From assembly GCF_964642095.1 (NCBI RefSeq), contig NZ_OZ209244.1:1612001-1676000 (forward strand): a DNA stretch of 64,000 nt. Direction: 5' to 3'. The notes under the pieces are model-generated. The model ran no database searches and had not been told where the DNA came from. It worked only from the letters and a program-made list of their open reading frames with translations. This document shows, piece after piece, positions 30,987 to 39,309 of this stretch (its first letter is position 1; every line of letters begins with the position of its first letter). A program made the translations under genes and the position numbers. The DNA comes from Fretibacterium fastidiosum (GTDB lineage: Bacteria > Synergistota > Synergistia > Synergistales > Aminobacteriaceae).

Positions 30987-32090
30987 TCAAGCAAGAGGAC
31001 AGAGGAAGCGATACTTCCCTTTCCCGTGTCCGGACACCGCCTCAATGATTCTGTGCTCCGCCATTTCGCGTAAGAGCGCTGAACTTCTTGTCGGCTTCAG
31101 TCCAAGTATTCTCTGAACATCCGACCTTCCAAATGCGTTCTGAGTGCCTAAATCCTCTCGTAATTTCTGAATATGAGAAGCGGTCTTGGCTGTGAATACA
31201 TCTTCAATGCTCACTTTTTTTGTATCAATATTCGCTTTTTCGGAGTCAATGTTCGCTTTTTCCGGTTCTTTGAATTTGCCTCTGATGTGCAATGTCCGGT
31301 TATGAAGCGGATGGTTCTCGTTCAACAGGAGATTGCGGAGGAAAACCTCAAGGTACTCCGTCGTTTCGTGAATGCCGTTTTTCAGGTCATTGTAGTTTGC
31401 CCTGACCAGGGAATTCCGAAAATACCACGCGTTCTCGGCAAAAATGTCGTTAGTCACGTCAAAGCCCAGCGTGCGCAGATATTTGATGAAGAATACGGCC
31501 GTCGTTCTGGTGTTGCCCTCGCCAAACACATGGATCTGCCACAATCCGGATACGAATACCGCGAGGTGGTGGATGATCTCATCCATCGAGAGATTTTTAT
31601 AGGAAAACTTCTTCTCCTCCGAGAAATCATAGTCGAGCGTCGCACGCAGCTCCGTGGCGCTGCCATAAAGCACGGTCGCACCATCGAGCACCCATTCTTT
31701 CTTCGTCATGTTGTAATCCCGAATGCGCCCGGCATGAGAATAAATGCCGGAAAACAGCTTCCTGTGAATGGAAAGATACTCGTTCGGCGTAAAGCTGAAG
31801 GCACGTTCGGAAAGAAGCGCGGCGATCCGTGCGGACACCTTGTCGGCCTCCTCGGTGCGGTCTGACGCGTCACGGGGGGGATTTTTCTCATAGTAGGCCT
31901 GCAAAAGCGCATTTGCCTCTTCAAAGGAAATCTCGCCTTCGATATTCCGAACGGCAGTATGCACCAGATATTCTGATGTTTTCAGTCCGTCGACTGCCTG
32001 CAGGCCAATAGCAGTATGCCACGCATAGCGCTTGTCCCGCTTTTCCGGTTCGGATTCTTTGATATATTCTCTAAACGGATCTTGGTTCAC
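30987..32090 (-). CDS. Fic-domain protein (AMPylator type) with C-terminal winged helix
   Basis: 367 aa. The Fic motif HVFGEGNTRT at residues 187-196 has all catalytic positions (HxFxEGNxR), so it is probably an active nucleotidyltransferase. An upstream VRNIEGE at 48-54 resembles the autoinhibitory helix of class II Fic proteins, but the usual Ser/Thr before it is replaced by Val. A linker with a heptad repeat (EKANIDS, EKANIDT) joins to a winged-helix domain (DVQRILGLKPTRSSALLREM) that ends RFLCP. No separate antitoxin is next to it. Confidence 0.9.
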   Translation of the reverse strand: MNQDPFREYIKESEPEKRDKRYAWHTAIGLQAVDGLKTSEYLVHTAVRNIEGEISFEEANALLQAYYEKNPPRDASDRTEEADKVSARIAALLSERAFSFTPNEYLSIHRKLFSGIYSHAGRIRDYNMTKKEWVLDGATVLYGSATELRATLDYDFSEEKKFSYKNLSMDEIIHHLAVFVSGLWQIHVFGEGNTRTTAVFFIKYLRTLGFDVTNDIFAENAWYFRNSLVRANYNDLKNGIHETTEYLEVFLRNLLLNENHPLHNRTLHIRGKFKEPEKANIDSEKANIDTKKVSIEDVFTAKTASHIQKLREDLGTQNAFGRSDVQRILGLKPTRSSALLREMAEHRIIEAVSGHGKGKYRFLCPLA

Positions 32091-32520
32091 TCCACATCAC
32101 CTCGCTGTCACTTTTTGTCCCCACAAGAAATCGAGTACTTTTGCAGGTGTCATCCCTTATTATAACGGCACGATTACGTCGTACAATCTGGTCCTCGTTA
32201 TTCTGTGTGGGTAAAGAACGATTCAGTCAAATTCAGCTGTCTGGCGACGGGGTAAATCATATCGATAAAGGTCTGGTTGTTTCGATACCCCGTACCACGA
32301 TTGGGCTCCTCAAGAACCGCATTGTTACCTGAGAGGTAACCCATTGCAGTATCCCTTCCCGAGGAGGAAGTGCTGAGCCTGCTGAGACGTTACGAGTCCT
32401 TTGAGAATATCTTTGAAGGGGCCTGTTCAGGAGTGGCCTCTTCATCAAAACGTTGCCCGACGCTCCAGCCAGAACCCCAACGACAGAGAGGACAATCGCT
32501 CCATTCCTTTCTATTAACGG
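32091..32520 (-). other. Interval with a gene remnant
   Basis: No intact gene. On the minus strand an open frame of about 75 codons ends at 32198 and reads LVTSQQAQHFLLGKGYCNGL, then NNAVLEEPNRGTGYRNNQTF and IDMIYPVARQLNLTESFF before the stop. It has no start or ribosome site and begins after a stop near 32423. I do not recognise the family; the composition looks protein-like, so it is probably the tail of a lost gene. Confidence 0.45.
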
Positions 32521-33372
32521 TTATTCTGATTCTATTTCTTTGAGTGTCTTGCCATTTTTATCTTTCCAGTGGGCGGGGCCGCTCATGCTATAGCCCGTCA
32601 CAAAAATCGCTGCGGATGATGAGCTTGAAAAAAGTATATCTTCCGTTGTTACAAGGTCTGAGCTGACATGACCGGCATCAAAGTGTTTCTGGCGAAGTTT
32701 TGCCATCCCTTTTGACAGTGATTTATCGGAGCTCTTAGCATTGATCTTTGCTCCAGCAAGGACAACGAAGCCTTCTGCTGTAACAGCCCCCACGGCATCT
32801 GTTTTTCCTGTTTTAAGGTAGAGGAATTTCTCTTCTTCCCCATCGCCGGAATGCCCCTGTCGTAGTGGCTCTAAGACCTTATATCCAAGCGTGTTAATAA
32901 GAACCTTAATATTTTCCAGGAATTCTTCCATTGCCGCGATCTGAGACTCTTTCAGAACGGTATTCTTATAGGTGTTTTTTGTAAGAATATCATAACGATT
33001 GCTTGCCAGTGCAAGCTCAACGAGTCTATTCTCTAAATAGCGGATCAGAGCCTTATTCAGATCACGACCAACAAAGATGAGTGCCGTGTTCCAATAATAC
33101 TTTTCTTGTTCTGTCGTAGCATCTCGAAGATGCTGTAGCAAGCGTTCCTTTACATTTTCAGCCTCTCCGATGTAGACAGAATCTTTGTTGTTCTCATCGT
33201 CTTTACAGAATAAGAAATAAACGCCTGGCTCTTGTATATCTTTGCGCATGCAATCAGCTACCTCAATTCGAGGTATCTTTACTGCCTTACCGTTCCAGTT
33301 GGACAATTCCGCAGTGACAATACTTTCCGCTGTCCCATTAACGAGGAACAATTCTATTGATCGTCCATGCAC
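32521..33372 (-). CDS. GIY-YIG nuclease-domain protein with DUF4357
   Basis: 283 aa from a GTG with AAAGGGG upstream. Residues about 50-80 hold the GIY-YIG signature in the form GVYFLFCKDDENNKDSVYIG followed by ENVKERLLQHL, with the catalytic Tyr and Arg in place. The C-terminal region (EEKFLYLKTGKTDAVGAVTA, EGFVVLAGAKINAK) is DUF4357, a domain regularly found on proteins encoded beside restriction-modification enzymes. It lies 356 bases downstream of the R-M-S gene on the same strand, so an accessory role in that system is likely. Confidence 0.85.
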   Translation of the reverse strand: MHGRSIELFLVNGTAESIVTAELSNWNGKAVKIPRIEVADCMRKDIQEPGVYFLFCKDDENNKDSVYIGEAENVKERLLQHLRDATTEQEKYYWNTALIFVGRDLNKALIRYLENRLVELALASNRYDILTKNTYKNTVLKESQIAAMEEFLENIKVLINTLGYKVLEPLRQGHSGDGEEEKFLYLKTGKTDAVGAVTAEGFVVLAGAKINAKSSDKSLSKGMAKLRQKHFDAGHVSSDLVTTEDILFSSSSSAAIFVTGYSMSGPAHWKDKNGKTLKEIESE

Positions 33373-33727
33373 AGTGATATTCCCCTTTGCTTGAGTTGAT
33401 CAGAAGGATGCCTGTTGCCAGGAGTTCTTTTGATTTCTTAATGACGCCGCTTCGTCTGGCCATTTTGTTTTTAGATTTATCATCTTATTCACAACCATTC
33501 ACAACAGCAGGGGATAAACGGAGCCTGTTCAAGCTTTAGCGATACATGACTTCAGCTGACCTGATTCCTTGTCAATCAGTTTATGTTACGAATAGGAATT
33601 GTCAGTATGCAATATGTTCTCAAGCACAAAGCCTTTGTTTGAGCTGAATACGCTCATTGCCGTACCAAAAAGCAAACGATATTGCTCTGTAGGCAAGGCG
33701 ATGCGCGTTAATGAGGTGTCTCACATA
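33373..33727 (-). other. Interval with a truncated reading frame and a degenerate repeat
   Basis: Just after the R-M-S gene, the minus strand reads LPTEQYRLLFGTAMSVFSSN KGFVLENILHT-type sequence and stops near 33595; it looks like the first 35 codons of a gene that was cut off. The rest is AT-rich and non-coding, with a 36-bp repeat at 33504-33539 that recurs at the rlmD end. A short frame starting MARRSGVIKKSKELL overlaps the GIY-YIG start and is not convincing. Confidence 0.4.
33504..33539. repeat. 36-bp degenerate direct repeat, copy 1
   Basis: 26 of 36 bases match 36308-36343, and all ten differences are transitions. The two copies bracket the R-M-S gene. Confidence 0.55.
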
Positions 33728-36205
33728 TCATTGCCCCTTTCCATCAATAAATCTTAAATATTGCTTATACTTGTGCAGCATCATGTTCTTGGAGTACTGC
33801 TCCATGTAGTCGTAGTCGGGCTCACCATCATTGTTGACAGGGAGCATTACCTTAGTTTTTGTCAATCTTCTCCCCGTCCAACTATGGCCATGAGAAAAAA
33901 TGGCTTTGTTTGAGGAAAGGCATCGCGCAATAAATAGACCATTATATAAATTCTGATGTTTTGAATATCCAACTGATGTTTTTCCTGACATTCCAACAAA
34001 AGGCATTGGTACATAATGTGCAAGTCCTGCTGCGCCATCTCCCAGCTGTACGAAAACCATGCCATTTCCCTTAGAGGCCCATTCGTTATTTGCCACCTTG
34101 GAACAAATTTGACACCCGATTATAGATTTTGCTGCTGCAATATACGGCAACCCTTCACCGTCAACTAGACCGGACGTTGTTTTTCCTTTGGTAGGCTCAA
34201 TAGTGGGGAACAACGAATCAACGCTAAACGCCTCCCACTCCTTCTCCTCAAGAGAAGGAATCTCAACGTAATCGCCCAACTCGTCATCGTCCCTTCCCTT
34301 CGTGTCCTCGAACAGGTACTCGCGGTTCTGCATGACCATAGAAAACTCAAACGTCAGATAATCACCGATAGTCTTCTCAAAGTCGGCATCGGTTGGAATC
34401 TCATCATTGAAATAGTAAAACGAGTGAAGCCACTCATCCGATGCTTCAACGGTCGTTTTGACACAGAACTTTGAAGGAGCCTCAATGCGTCCATTCCATA
34501 CATCTAGAAGATGCTGTTTCTTATCCTTTGCAGAATCTCCCTCGACTAAACCGACATGCGCCCTTGTCTCGAAACCGTCATTTCTGAAGTCGATAAACTT
34601 GCATACCTTGTCCTCAGGATGTGGCTCGTGTGCCGTAAACAACGCGATAACAGGATTCGTACCAACGCCATAGAAGGTCTCGGTATTGCAAGTGATCACA
34701 CCCTCAAGGGTGTGATTCTTCAAGATAGACTCCTTGAATACTTTTTCCTCGGCACTCTTTCCCGTCATTGAAGACTGAGGAACAATAACAGCCGCCCGCC
34801 CTCCCTCTGTCAGGGAGTCCAGCAAATGCTCTACGAACGAAAGCTCGTACTGGGACGGGTCAGCCTTCGTACCCTGCGAGTACGGTGGATTCATAAGACC
34901 AATTGTCGCACCCTTCATCTGCACCTGAGCGGGATTCTTCTTCAGGAAGTCTGTGCATTCGAGGTTGCTGTTCCCGTCATGGCGCAGGATCATGTTCGCT
35001 GCCGCGACAGCAAACATATTGCTCTGGAGCTCAAAACCGTGAAGCTGTTTTTTCTTGATGTCCTTCCTCTGGGCATCGCTGTCAGACATGGACAGCATCT
35101 TGTGCATGGCCGAGATCAGAAAACCTGCCGTCCCGCAAGTAGGGTCTAGGACGACATCATTCACCTGTACATCGACCAGATCGCACATCAGGTCGGTGAT
35201 GTGGCGCGGGGTCAATATGATGCCAAGCGTCTGCCCGTCTCCACCGGAATAACTCATGAACTCGCCGTAAAAGCGACCGATGAAGTCTTCAGAGGTTTTT
35301 TGATATTTGATGTTCCGAAACACGCGGTCATACAGAAACTTCGTGTAGAACTTCAACGGCGTCTTGCCGAGAACGTCGTTGACTTCGTTCAGCCTGAAGC
35401 TGGTATTCAAGATGCTAAACTCCGATAGGAGTTTGTCCTTCTTCGCATCTGGCCCCACGTTCGAACGTGTCAGCCTCGTGTTGATGGCTTTCATCAGCTT
35501 ATCGCCGTCGTGGTTCTTATCCACCTGACTGCCCGTCAAGTTGTCGATTTTGAACTCTTCATGTTTTACCTCGTCCAACGCAAGCAAGATTCCGGCCACG
35601 ACGAGGGGCTTGTCCTGGTCTTTCAATGTGCCGTACGTGCGCAGGTACTCGTGCAGCTCCGCCGCGTCCTTGAGAATCTGCTCCGTCGTCTTCTCGACGT
35701 CCGTCGCCTCCTCCAGCACATAACGTGTATAATACTCGCCGATGTTACTTGGAGAGAACCATACGAAAGATTCAATGTCGGGCAACTGCTTGTATCCTTC
35801 GCGGTCATCCACATACAGAGGTGTTATGACGTGATGCTTCTCGTCGCCAGAGACACCGAGCGCGAACACCTTCTTAAAAGAACTATTCTGTGCAATGTGC
35901 TTACCGTAAAAATATGCGCCGTTTACGGCATATTCTGTAATCGACTTCGTATCCGTGTCAATAATCTTCTTGTCGGTCAATTTCAGCTGTTTGTCTGTAT
36001 CGGCCTTGTCCTCAATAACAAGAACGAAATCGCCAATCACGGCTACATACTCAGGATAACCGACATTGCCTGTACCGCGTTTCGATGCCGTCTTCAGGGC
36101 TTCGTTAATTTCTTTGATATTGCTTCCTTGTGCATCAAAGTTGATACCGCACTCATCCAGCTGCTTAGCAACCCATAAATCCGTTCTGACTTCCTTCTTT
36201 GCCAT
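33728..36205 (-). CDS. Single-chain restriction-modification enzyme (type IIG-like R-M-S fusion)
   Basis: 825 aa. The N-terminal region resembles type I HsdR-like nuclease domains, with VRTDLWVAKQLDECG and a PD-(D/E)xK-like FVLVIEDKAD near residue 62. The N6-adenine methyltransferase core follows: motif I VLDPTCGTAGF near 353, then FELQSNMFAVAAANMILR, and motif IV MNPPYS near 437. The end (LEEKEWEAFSVDSLF, then GLPYIAAAKSIIGC and TGRRLTKTKVMLP) is a target-recognition domain. All three functions in one chain fits BcgI/type IIG logic. ATG at 36205 has GAGGTGG upstream; the frame is open to 36301. Confidence 0.85.
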   Translation of the reverse strand: MAKKEVRTDLWVAKQLDECGINFDAQGSNIKEINEALKTASKRGTGNVGYPEYVAVIGDFVLVIEDKADTDKQLKLTDKKIIDTDTKSITEYAVNGAYFYGKHIAQNSSFKKVFALGVSGDEKHHVITPLYVDDREGYKQLPDIESFVWFSPSNIGEYYTRYVLEEATDVEKTTEQILKDAAELHEYLRTYGTLKDQDKPLVVAGILLALDEVKHEEFKIDNLTGSQVDKNHDGDKLMKAINTRLTRSNVGPDAKKDKLLSEFSILNTSFRLNEVNDVLGKTPLKFYTKFLYDRVFRNIKYQKTSEDFIGRFYGEFMSYSGGDGQTLGIILTPRHITDLMCDLVDVQVNDVVLDPTCGTAGFLISAMHKMLSMSDSDAQRKDIKKKQLHGFELQSNMFAVAAANMILRHDGNSNLECTDFLKKNPAQVQMKGATIGLMNPPYSQGTKADPSQYELSFVEHLLDSLTEGGRAAVIVPQSSMTGKSAEEKVFKESILKNHTLEGVITCNTETFYGVGTNPVIALFTAHEPHPEDKVCKFIDFRNDGFETRAHVGLVEGDSAKDKKQHLLDVWNGRIEAPSKFCVKTTVEASDEWLHSFYYFNDEIPTDADFEKTIGDYLTFEFSMVMQNREYLFEDTKGRDDDELGDYVEIPSLEEKEWEAFSVDSLFPTIEPTKGKTTSGLVDGEGLPYIAAAKSIIGCQICSKVANNEWASKGNGMVFVQLGDGAAGLAHYVPMPFVGMSGKTSVGYSKHQNLYNGLFIARCLSSNKAIFSHGHSWTGRRLTKTKVMLPVNNDGEPDYDYMEQYSKNMMLHKYKQYLRFIDGKGQ

Positions 36206-36307
36206 CCATTGCCACCTCGTATCTCCAGTTGTCAATTTTGGGACCACTATACGGCTTTTGCCCCTTTTTCTTCGATTCCCTCCTCTGGGTTTACAATACA
36301 AAATGCG

Positions 36308-36343
36308 ACAGCAAAGGGTGAGCGGAGTCTATTCAAATCTTAG
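36308..36343. repeat. 36-bp degenerate direct repeat, copy 2
   Basis: Partner of 33504-33539. Its right end coincides with the stop codon of rlmD (36340-36342), placing the accessory-region boundary at the 3' end of that gene. Confidence 0.55.
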
Positions 36344-37758
36344 TCCTTATCCCGCGCCATCAGGACAACCGTCTCCACGTGAGCCGTCTGAGGGAACATG
36401 TCGAAGGCGCGGATGGTTTGAAGCCGGTAGCCGTGTCCGGCCAGGATTTTGCAATCGCGGGCCAGCGTTGCGGGGTTGCAGGACACGTAGACCACCCGCG
36501 GCGCCCCAAAGCGGGCCACGGCCTCCAGCACCGGTCGGGCGCAGCCGTCGCGCGGCGGGTCCATCACCACGGCCCCGTACCCTCCGTGAAGCTCCTCCAC
36601 CACGTCCTCCGCTCGGCCGCAGAGCGTCCGGACGTTCAGGCCGTTGGCCTTCAGGTTGCGCTCCGCCATCTGCACGGCGCTGCGCCATTCCTCCACGCTG
36701 GTGACGGCGCCGCGCTCCGTCAGGTAGCAGGTCATGGACCCGACGCCGCTGTAGAGCTCCAGGAGCTCCTTTGCGTCCTCCGCCTGCTGGACGGCGTAGC
36801 GAAAGAGGCGCTCCGCCTGTCCCGTGTTCACCTGAAAGAAGGAGGTGGTGTCGAAGGCCAGGGTCCATGGACCCAGCTTCTCCGCAATGCGGCCGTCCCC
36901 CGACAGGGCCTCCGTGTGGGGCCCCAGGATGACGTTGCCGGGGCGCGAGTTGTGGTTCAGCGTCAGCGTCGTGGGGCGGGCTCTGGCTCCCAGGGCGGCC
37001 AGAGCCTTGATGCCTCGCGCGGCGAGGCGTCCGTTCAGGACGAAGGACAGGAGGGTCTGGCCCGTGTTGAGCCCCGCGCGCATCACGATGTGGCGCAGCT
37101 TGCCCTCCTGCGTCCGCTCGTCGTAGCCGTCGAAGGGCAGGTCCTTCAGGCCGCCCAGCACGGTGCGGTAAAGGGCGTTCAGGGGCGCGGCGTTGACGGG
37201 GCACTCCTGCAGCCGCTCCAGTCGGTGGGTGCCCGCGCGGTAGAAGCCCGTGACGATCTGACCGTGGAGGGACTGCACAGGGAAGGAGGCCTTGTTGCGG
37301 TAGCCCCAGCTCTGGGGCGAGGGCACGCACTCCAGCCCCTCGAAGAGGTCGGGGGAAAAGCCGCCGATGCGCGTCATGGCGTCGCGGACCAGAGCGGCCT
37401 TCAGCTTCAGCTGCAGGGGATAGGCCGCGTGCTGAAGCTGGCACCCGCCGCAGCGCCCGTAGTGGGGACAGCGCGGCTCGGCGCGGCCCTCCGCGGGGCG
37501 CTCCACCGACAGCGTCCGCGCCGTGGAAAAGTCCCGGTGGCGGCTCGTGACCTCCGCCGTGACCGACTCCCCCGGCAGGGCGCCTGTGACGAAGACCACG
37601 CCGTTTGCCGTGCGTGCGATGCCCGCGCCGTCGCTGGATAGCGCACTGACCTCGAGGCGCACCCTGGGCCCTCTTTCGCCTCGCGTCCGTCGCCCCGCCT
37701 CCGCGCCCCGACCGCGCCCTCCCTCAGCGCCTCCGCTGCCGTTCCGCCCGTCCCGCAT
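36340..37758 (-). CDS. rlmD: 23S rRNA (uracil-5-)-methyltransferase (RlmD/RumA family)
   Basis: 472 aa. An N-terminal TRAM domain (RLEVSALSSDGAGIARTANG), the iron-sulfur cysteines (CPHYGRCGGCQLQH), and the SAM domain with LLELYSGVGSMT, MDPPRDGC and the catalytic Cys in VYVSCNPATLARD define the TrmA/RumA family. Ends AHVETVVLMARDKD, a typical RumA C-terminus. Start ATG 37758 has GGGAGGGCGG upstream; 24 more codons are open. RlmD modifies U1939 in E. coli; the target here could also be another uridine, as paralogues are close. Confidence 0.9.
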   Translation of the reverse strand: MRDGRNGSGGAEGGRGRGAEAGRRTRGERGPRVRLEVSALSSDGAGIARTANGVVFVTGALPGESVTAEVTSRHRDFSTARTLSVERPAEGRAEPRCPHYGRCGGCQLQHAAYPLQLKLKAALVRDAMTRIGGFSPDLFEGLECVPSPQSWGYRNKASFPVQSLHGQIVTGFYRAGTHRLERLQECPVNAAPLNALYRTVLGGLKDLPFDGYDERTQEGKLRHIVMRAGLNTGQTLLSFVLNGRLAARGIKALAALGARARPTTLTLNHNSRPGNVILGPHTEALSGDGRIAEKLGPWTLAFDTTSFFQVNTGQAERLFRYAVQQAEDAKELLELYSGVGSMTCYLTERGAVTSVEEWRSAVQMAERNLKANGLNVRTLCGRAEDVVEELHGGYGAVVMDPPRDGCARPVLEAVARFGAPRVVYVSCNPATLARDCKILAGHGYRLQTIRAFDMFPQTAHVETVVLMARDKD

Positions 37759-37831
37759 GAGACCGCCCTCCCAATGGCATTGATGGTGTAATGATACAAC
37801 AAAAAGGCGTGAGACGCCCTGAAAAAGCAAA

Positions 37832-37868
37832 AAAAGCGCCGGCCCCCGATGGGGAAGCCGGCGCTTTT
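37832..37868. terminator. Hairpin terminator after the first NSS transporter
   Basis: AAAAGCGCCGGC / GCCGGCGCTTTT, a 12-bp perfect stem around a 13-base loop. It ends 18 bases beyond the transporter stop on the minus strand, with A/T runs on both sides so it can work in either direction. Confidence 0.85.
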
Positions 37869-37886
37869 AATGTAAGATGGTTTGGT

Positions 37887-39275
37887 TTACTTGAAGAACT
37901 TCTCCCAGTAGCCGGCCAGGAAGACGAGGAGGACGATGACGGGGGCCACGTAGGTCAGGTAGCCGCGCAGGAACGTCGGGAACTTCACGCCCTGGCCCGT
38001 GTTGACCTCCCTGATGAAGGCGTCCCAGCCCCAACCGTAGCGCGAGACGCAGAACGTCACGTACACGATGGCCCCGATGGGCAGCAGGTTGTAGCTGAGG
38101 AGGAAGTCCTCCAGGTCCAACACTCCGGATCCGGCGCCCAGGGGCTGGAAGCCGGACCACCGGTTGAAGCCCAGAGCGCAGGGCAGGGCCAGCACGAAGA
38201 GCCCGCAGCCCGTGACGAGGGCGGCGAGGGGGCGGCTCCAGCCCAGCTTGTCCATGAAGCAGGCCAGGATGTTCTCGAAGACGGCGATGACGGTGGAGAG
38301 GGCGGCGAAGCTCATGAAGAGGAAGAAGAGGGTGCTCCAGAGCTGCCCGCTGGGCATCTGGTTGAACATGTTGGGCAGCGTGACGAAGATCAGGCCGGGG
38401 CCTGCGCCCGGCTCGATGCCGTAGGCGAAACAGGCGGGGAAGATGATGAGCCCCGCGCAGAGGGCCACGCTCGTGTCCAGCGTCGAGATCAGGAGGGCCT
38501 CGCCCATCAGGGAACGGTCCTTGCCGATGTAGCTTCCGAAGATAGCCATGCTGCCGACGCCAAGCCCCAGAGTGAAGAAGGCCTGTCCCAGCGCGGCGTA
38601 GACGGTGGTCCAGAGGCCGTTGGCCGTGAGGTTTGCGAAGTTGGGCTTCAGGTAGAACTCGAGGCCGCGCTCCGCCCCGGGCAGGGTGACGGAGCGGATG
38701 GCCAGCGCAACCATGATGACGAGGAGGCTGGCCATGATCGCCTTCGCCGCGCGCTCGACACCCCGCCTGAGGCCGGAGCAGCAGACGGCGGCGCTGACGC
38801 CCACCGCCAGGGCCAGCCAGCGCACCATGGCCGCCGGGTCCGCAAGGAGGCTGGCGAAAGCGCCCCCCACCTGGTCCGGGGTGAGCCCCGCCAGGTCCCC
38901 TCTGGCGGAGTAGCAGGTGTAGGCCAGCATCCAGCCCGTCACCACGGTGTAGAACATCATGAGGAGCGTGCAGCCGATCCAGCCGGCGTAGCCCCAGACG
39001 GACCAGGCGCGGTGCCGGGGGCAGAGGGCGGCGAAGGAGGTCACAACGCTGCGTTGGGACGCGCGCCCCACGGCGAACTCCATCACGAGGAGCGGCAGCG
39101 CCAGGGCCAGCAGGCAGACGATGTAGATCAGGACGAAGGCCGCCCCGCCGTAGCGGCCCGTGATGAAGGGGAAGCGCCACACGTTGCCGAGGCCGATGGC
39201 ACACCCCGCCGAAAGAAAGATGAAGCCCAGCCGGCTGCCCAGAGTTTCCCGTTTCTTTTCCGTCATTTCCATCAT
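37887..39275 (-). CDS. Sodium-dependent transporter, NSS family (copy 1)
   Basis: 462 aa inner-membrane sodium symporter. Signature GSRLGFIFLSAGCAIGLGNVWRFP near the N-terminus (shown here in part: SAGCAIGLGNVWRFPF), with the unwound TM1 glycine motif of the LeuT fold; about 11-12 hydrophobic helices follow. TM6-8 region includes GLGVGSMAIFGSYIGKDRSL and FFLFMSFAALSTVIAVFENI. The ATG at 39275 has GAGGTCTT in front. Substrate unknown; bacterial NSS proteins carry amino acids such as Leu, Trp or Tyr. A paralogue lies 34 bases upstream on the same strand. Confidence 0.9.
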   Translation of the reverse strand: MMEMTEKKRETLGSRLGFIFLSAGCAIGLGNVWRFPFITGRYGGAAFVLIYIVCLLALALPLLVMEFAVGRASQRSVVTSFAALCPRHRAWSVWGYAGWIGCTLLMMFYTVVTGWMLAYTCYSARGDLAGLTPDQVGGAFASLLADPAAMVRWLALAVGVSAAVCCSGLRRGVERAAKAIMASLLVIMVALAIRSVTLPGAERGLEFYLKPNFANLTANGLWTTVYAALGQAFFTLGLGVGSMAIFGSYIGKDRSLMGEALLISTLDTSVALCAGLIIFPACFAYGIEPGAGPGLIFVTLPNMFNQMPSGQLWSTLFFLFMSFAALSTVIAVFENILACFMDKLGWSRPLAALVTGCGLFVLALPCALGFNRWSGFQPLGAGSGVLDLEDFLLSYNLLPIGAIVYVTFCVSRYGWGWDAFIREVNTGQGVKFPTFLRGYLTYVAPVIVLLVFLAGYWEKFFK

Positions 39276-39309
39276 AAGACCTCGATTTTTTGAAAGCAAA
39301 GAGAGCCGG

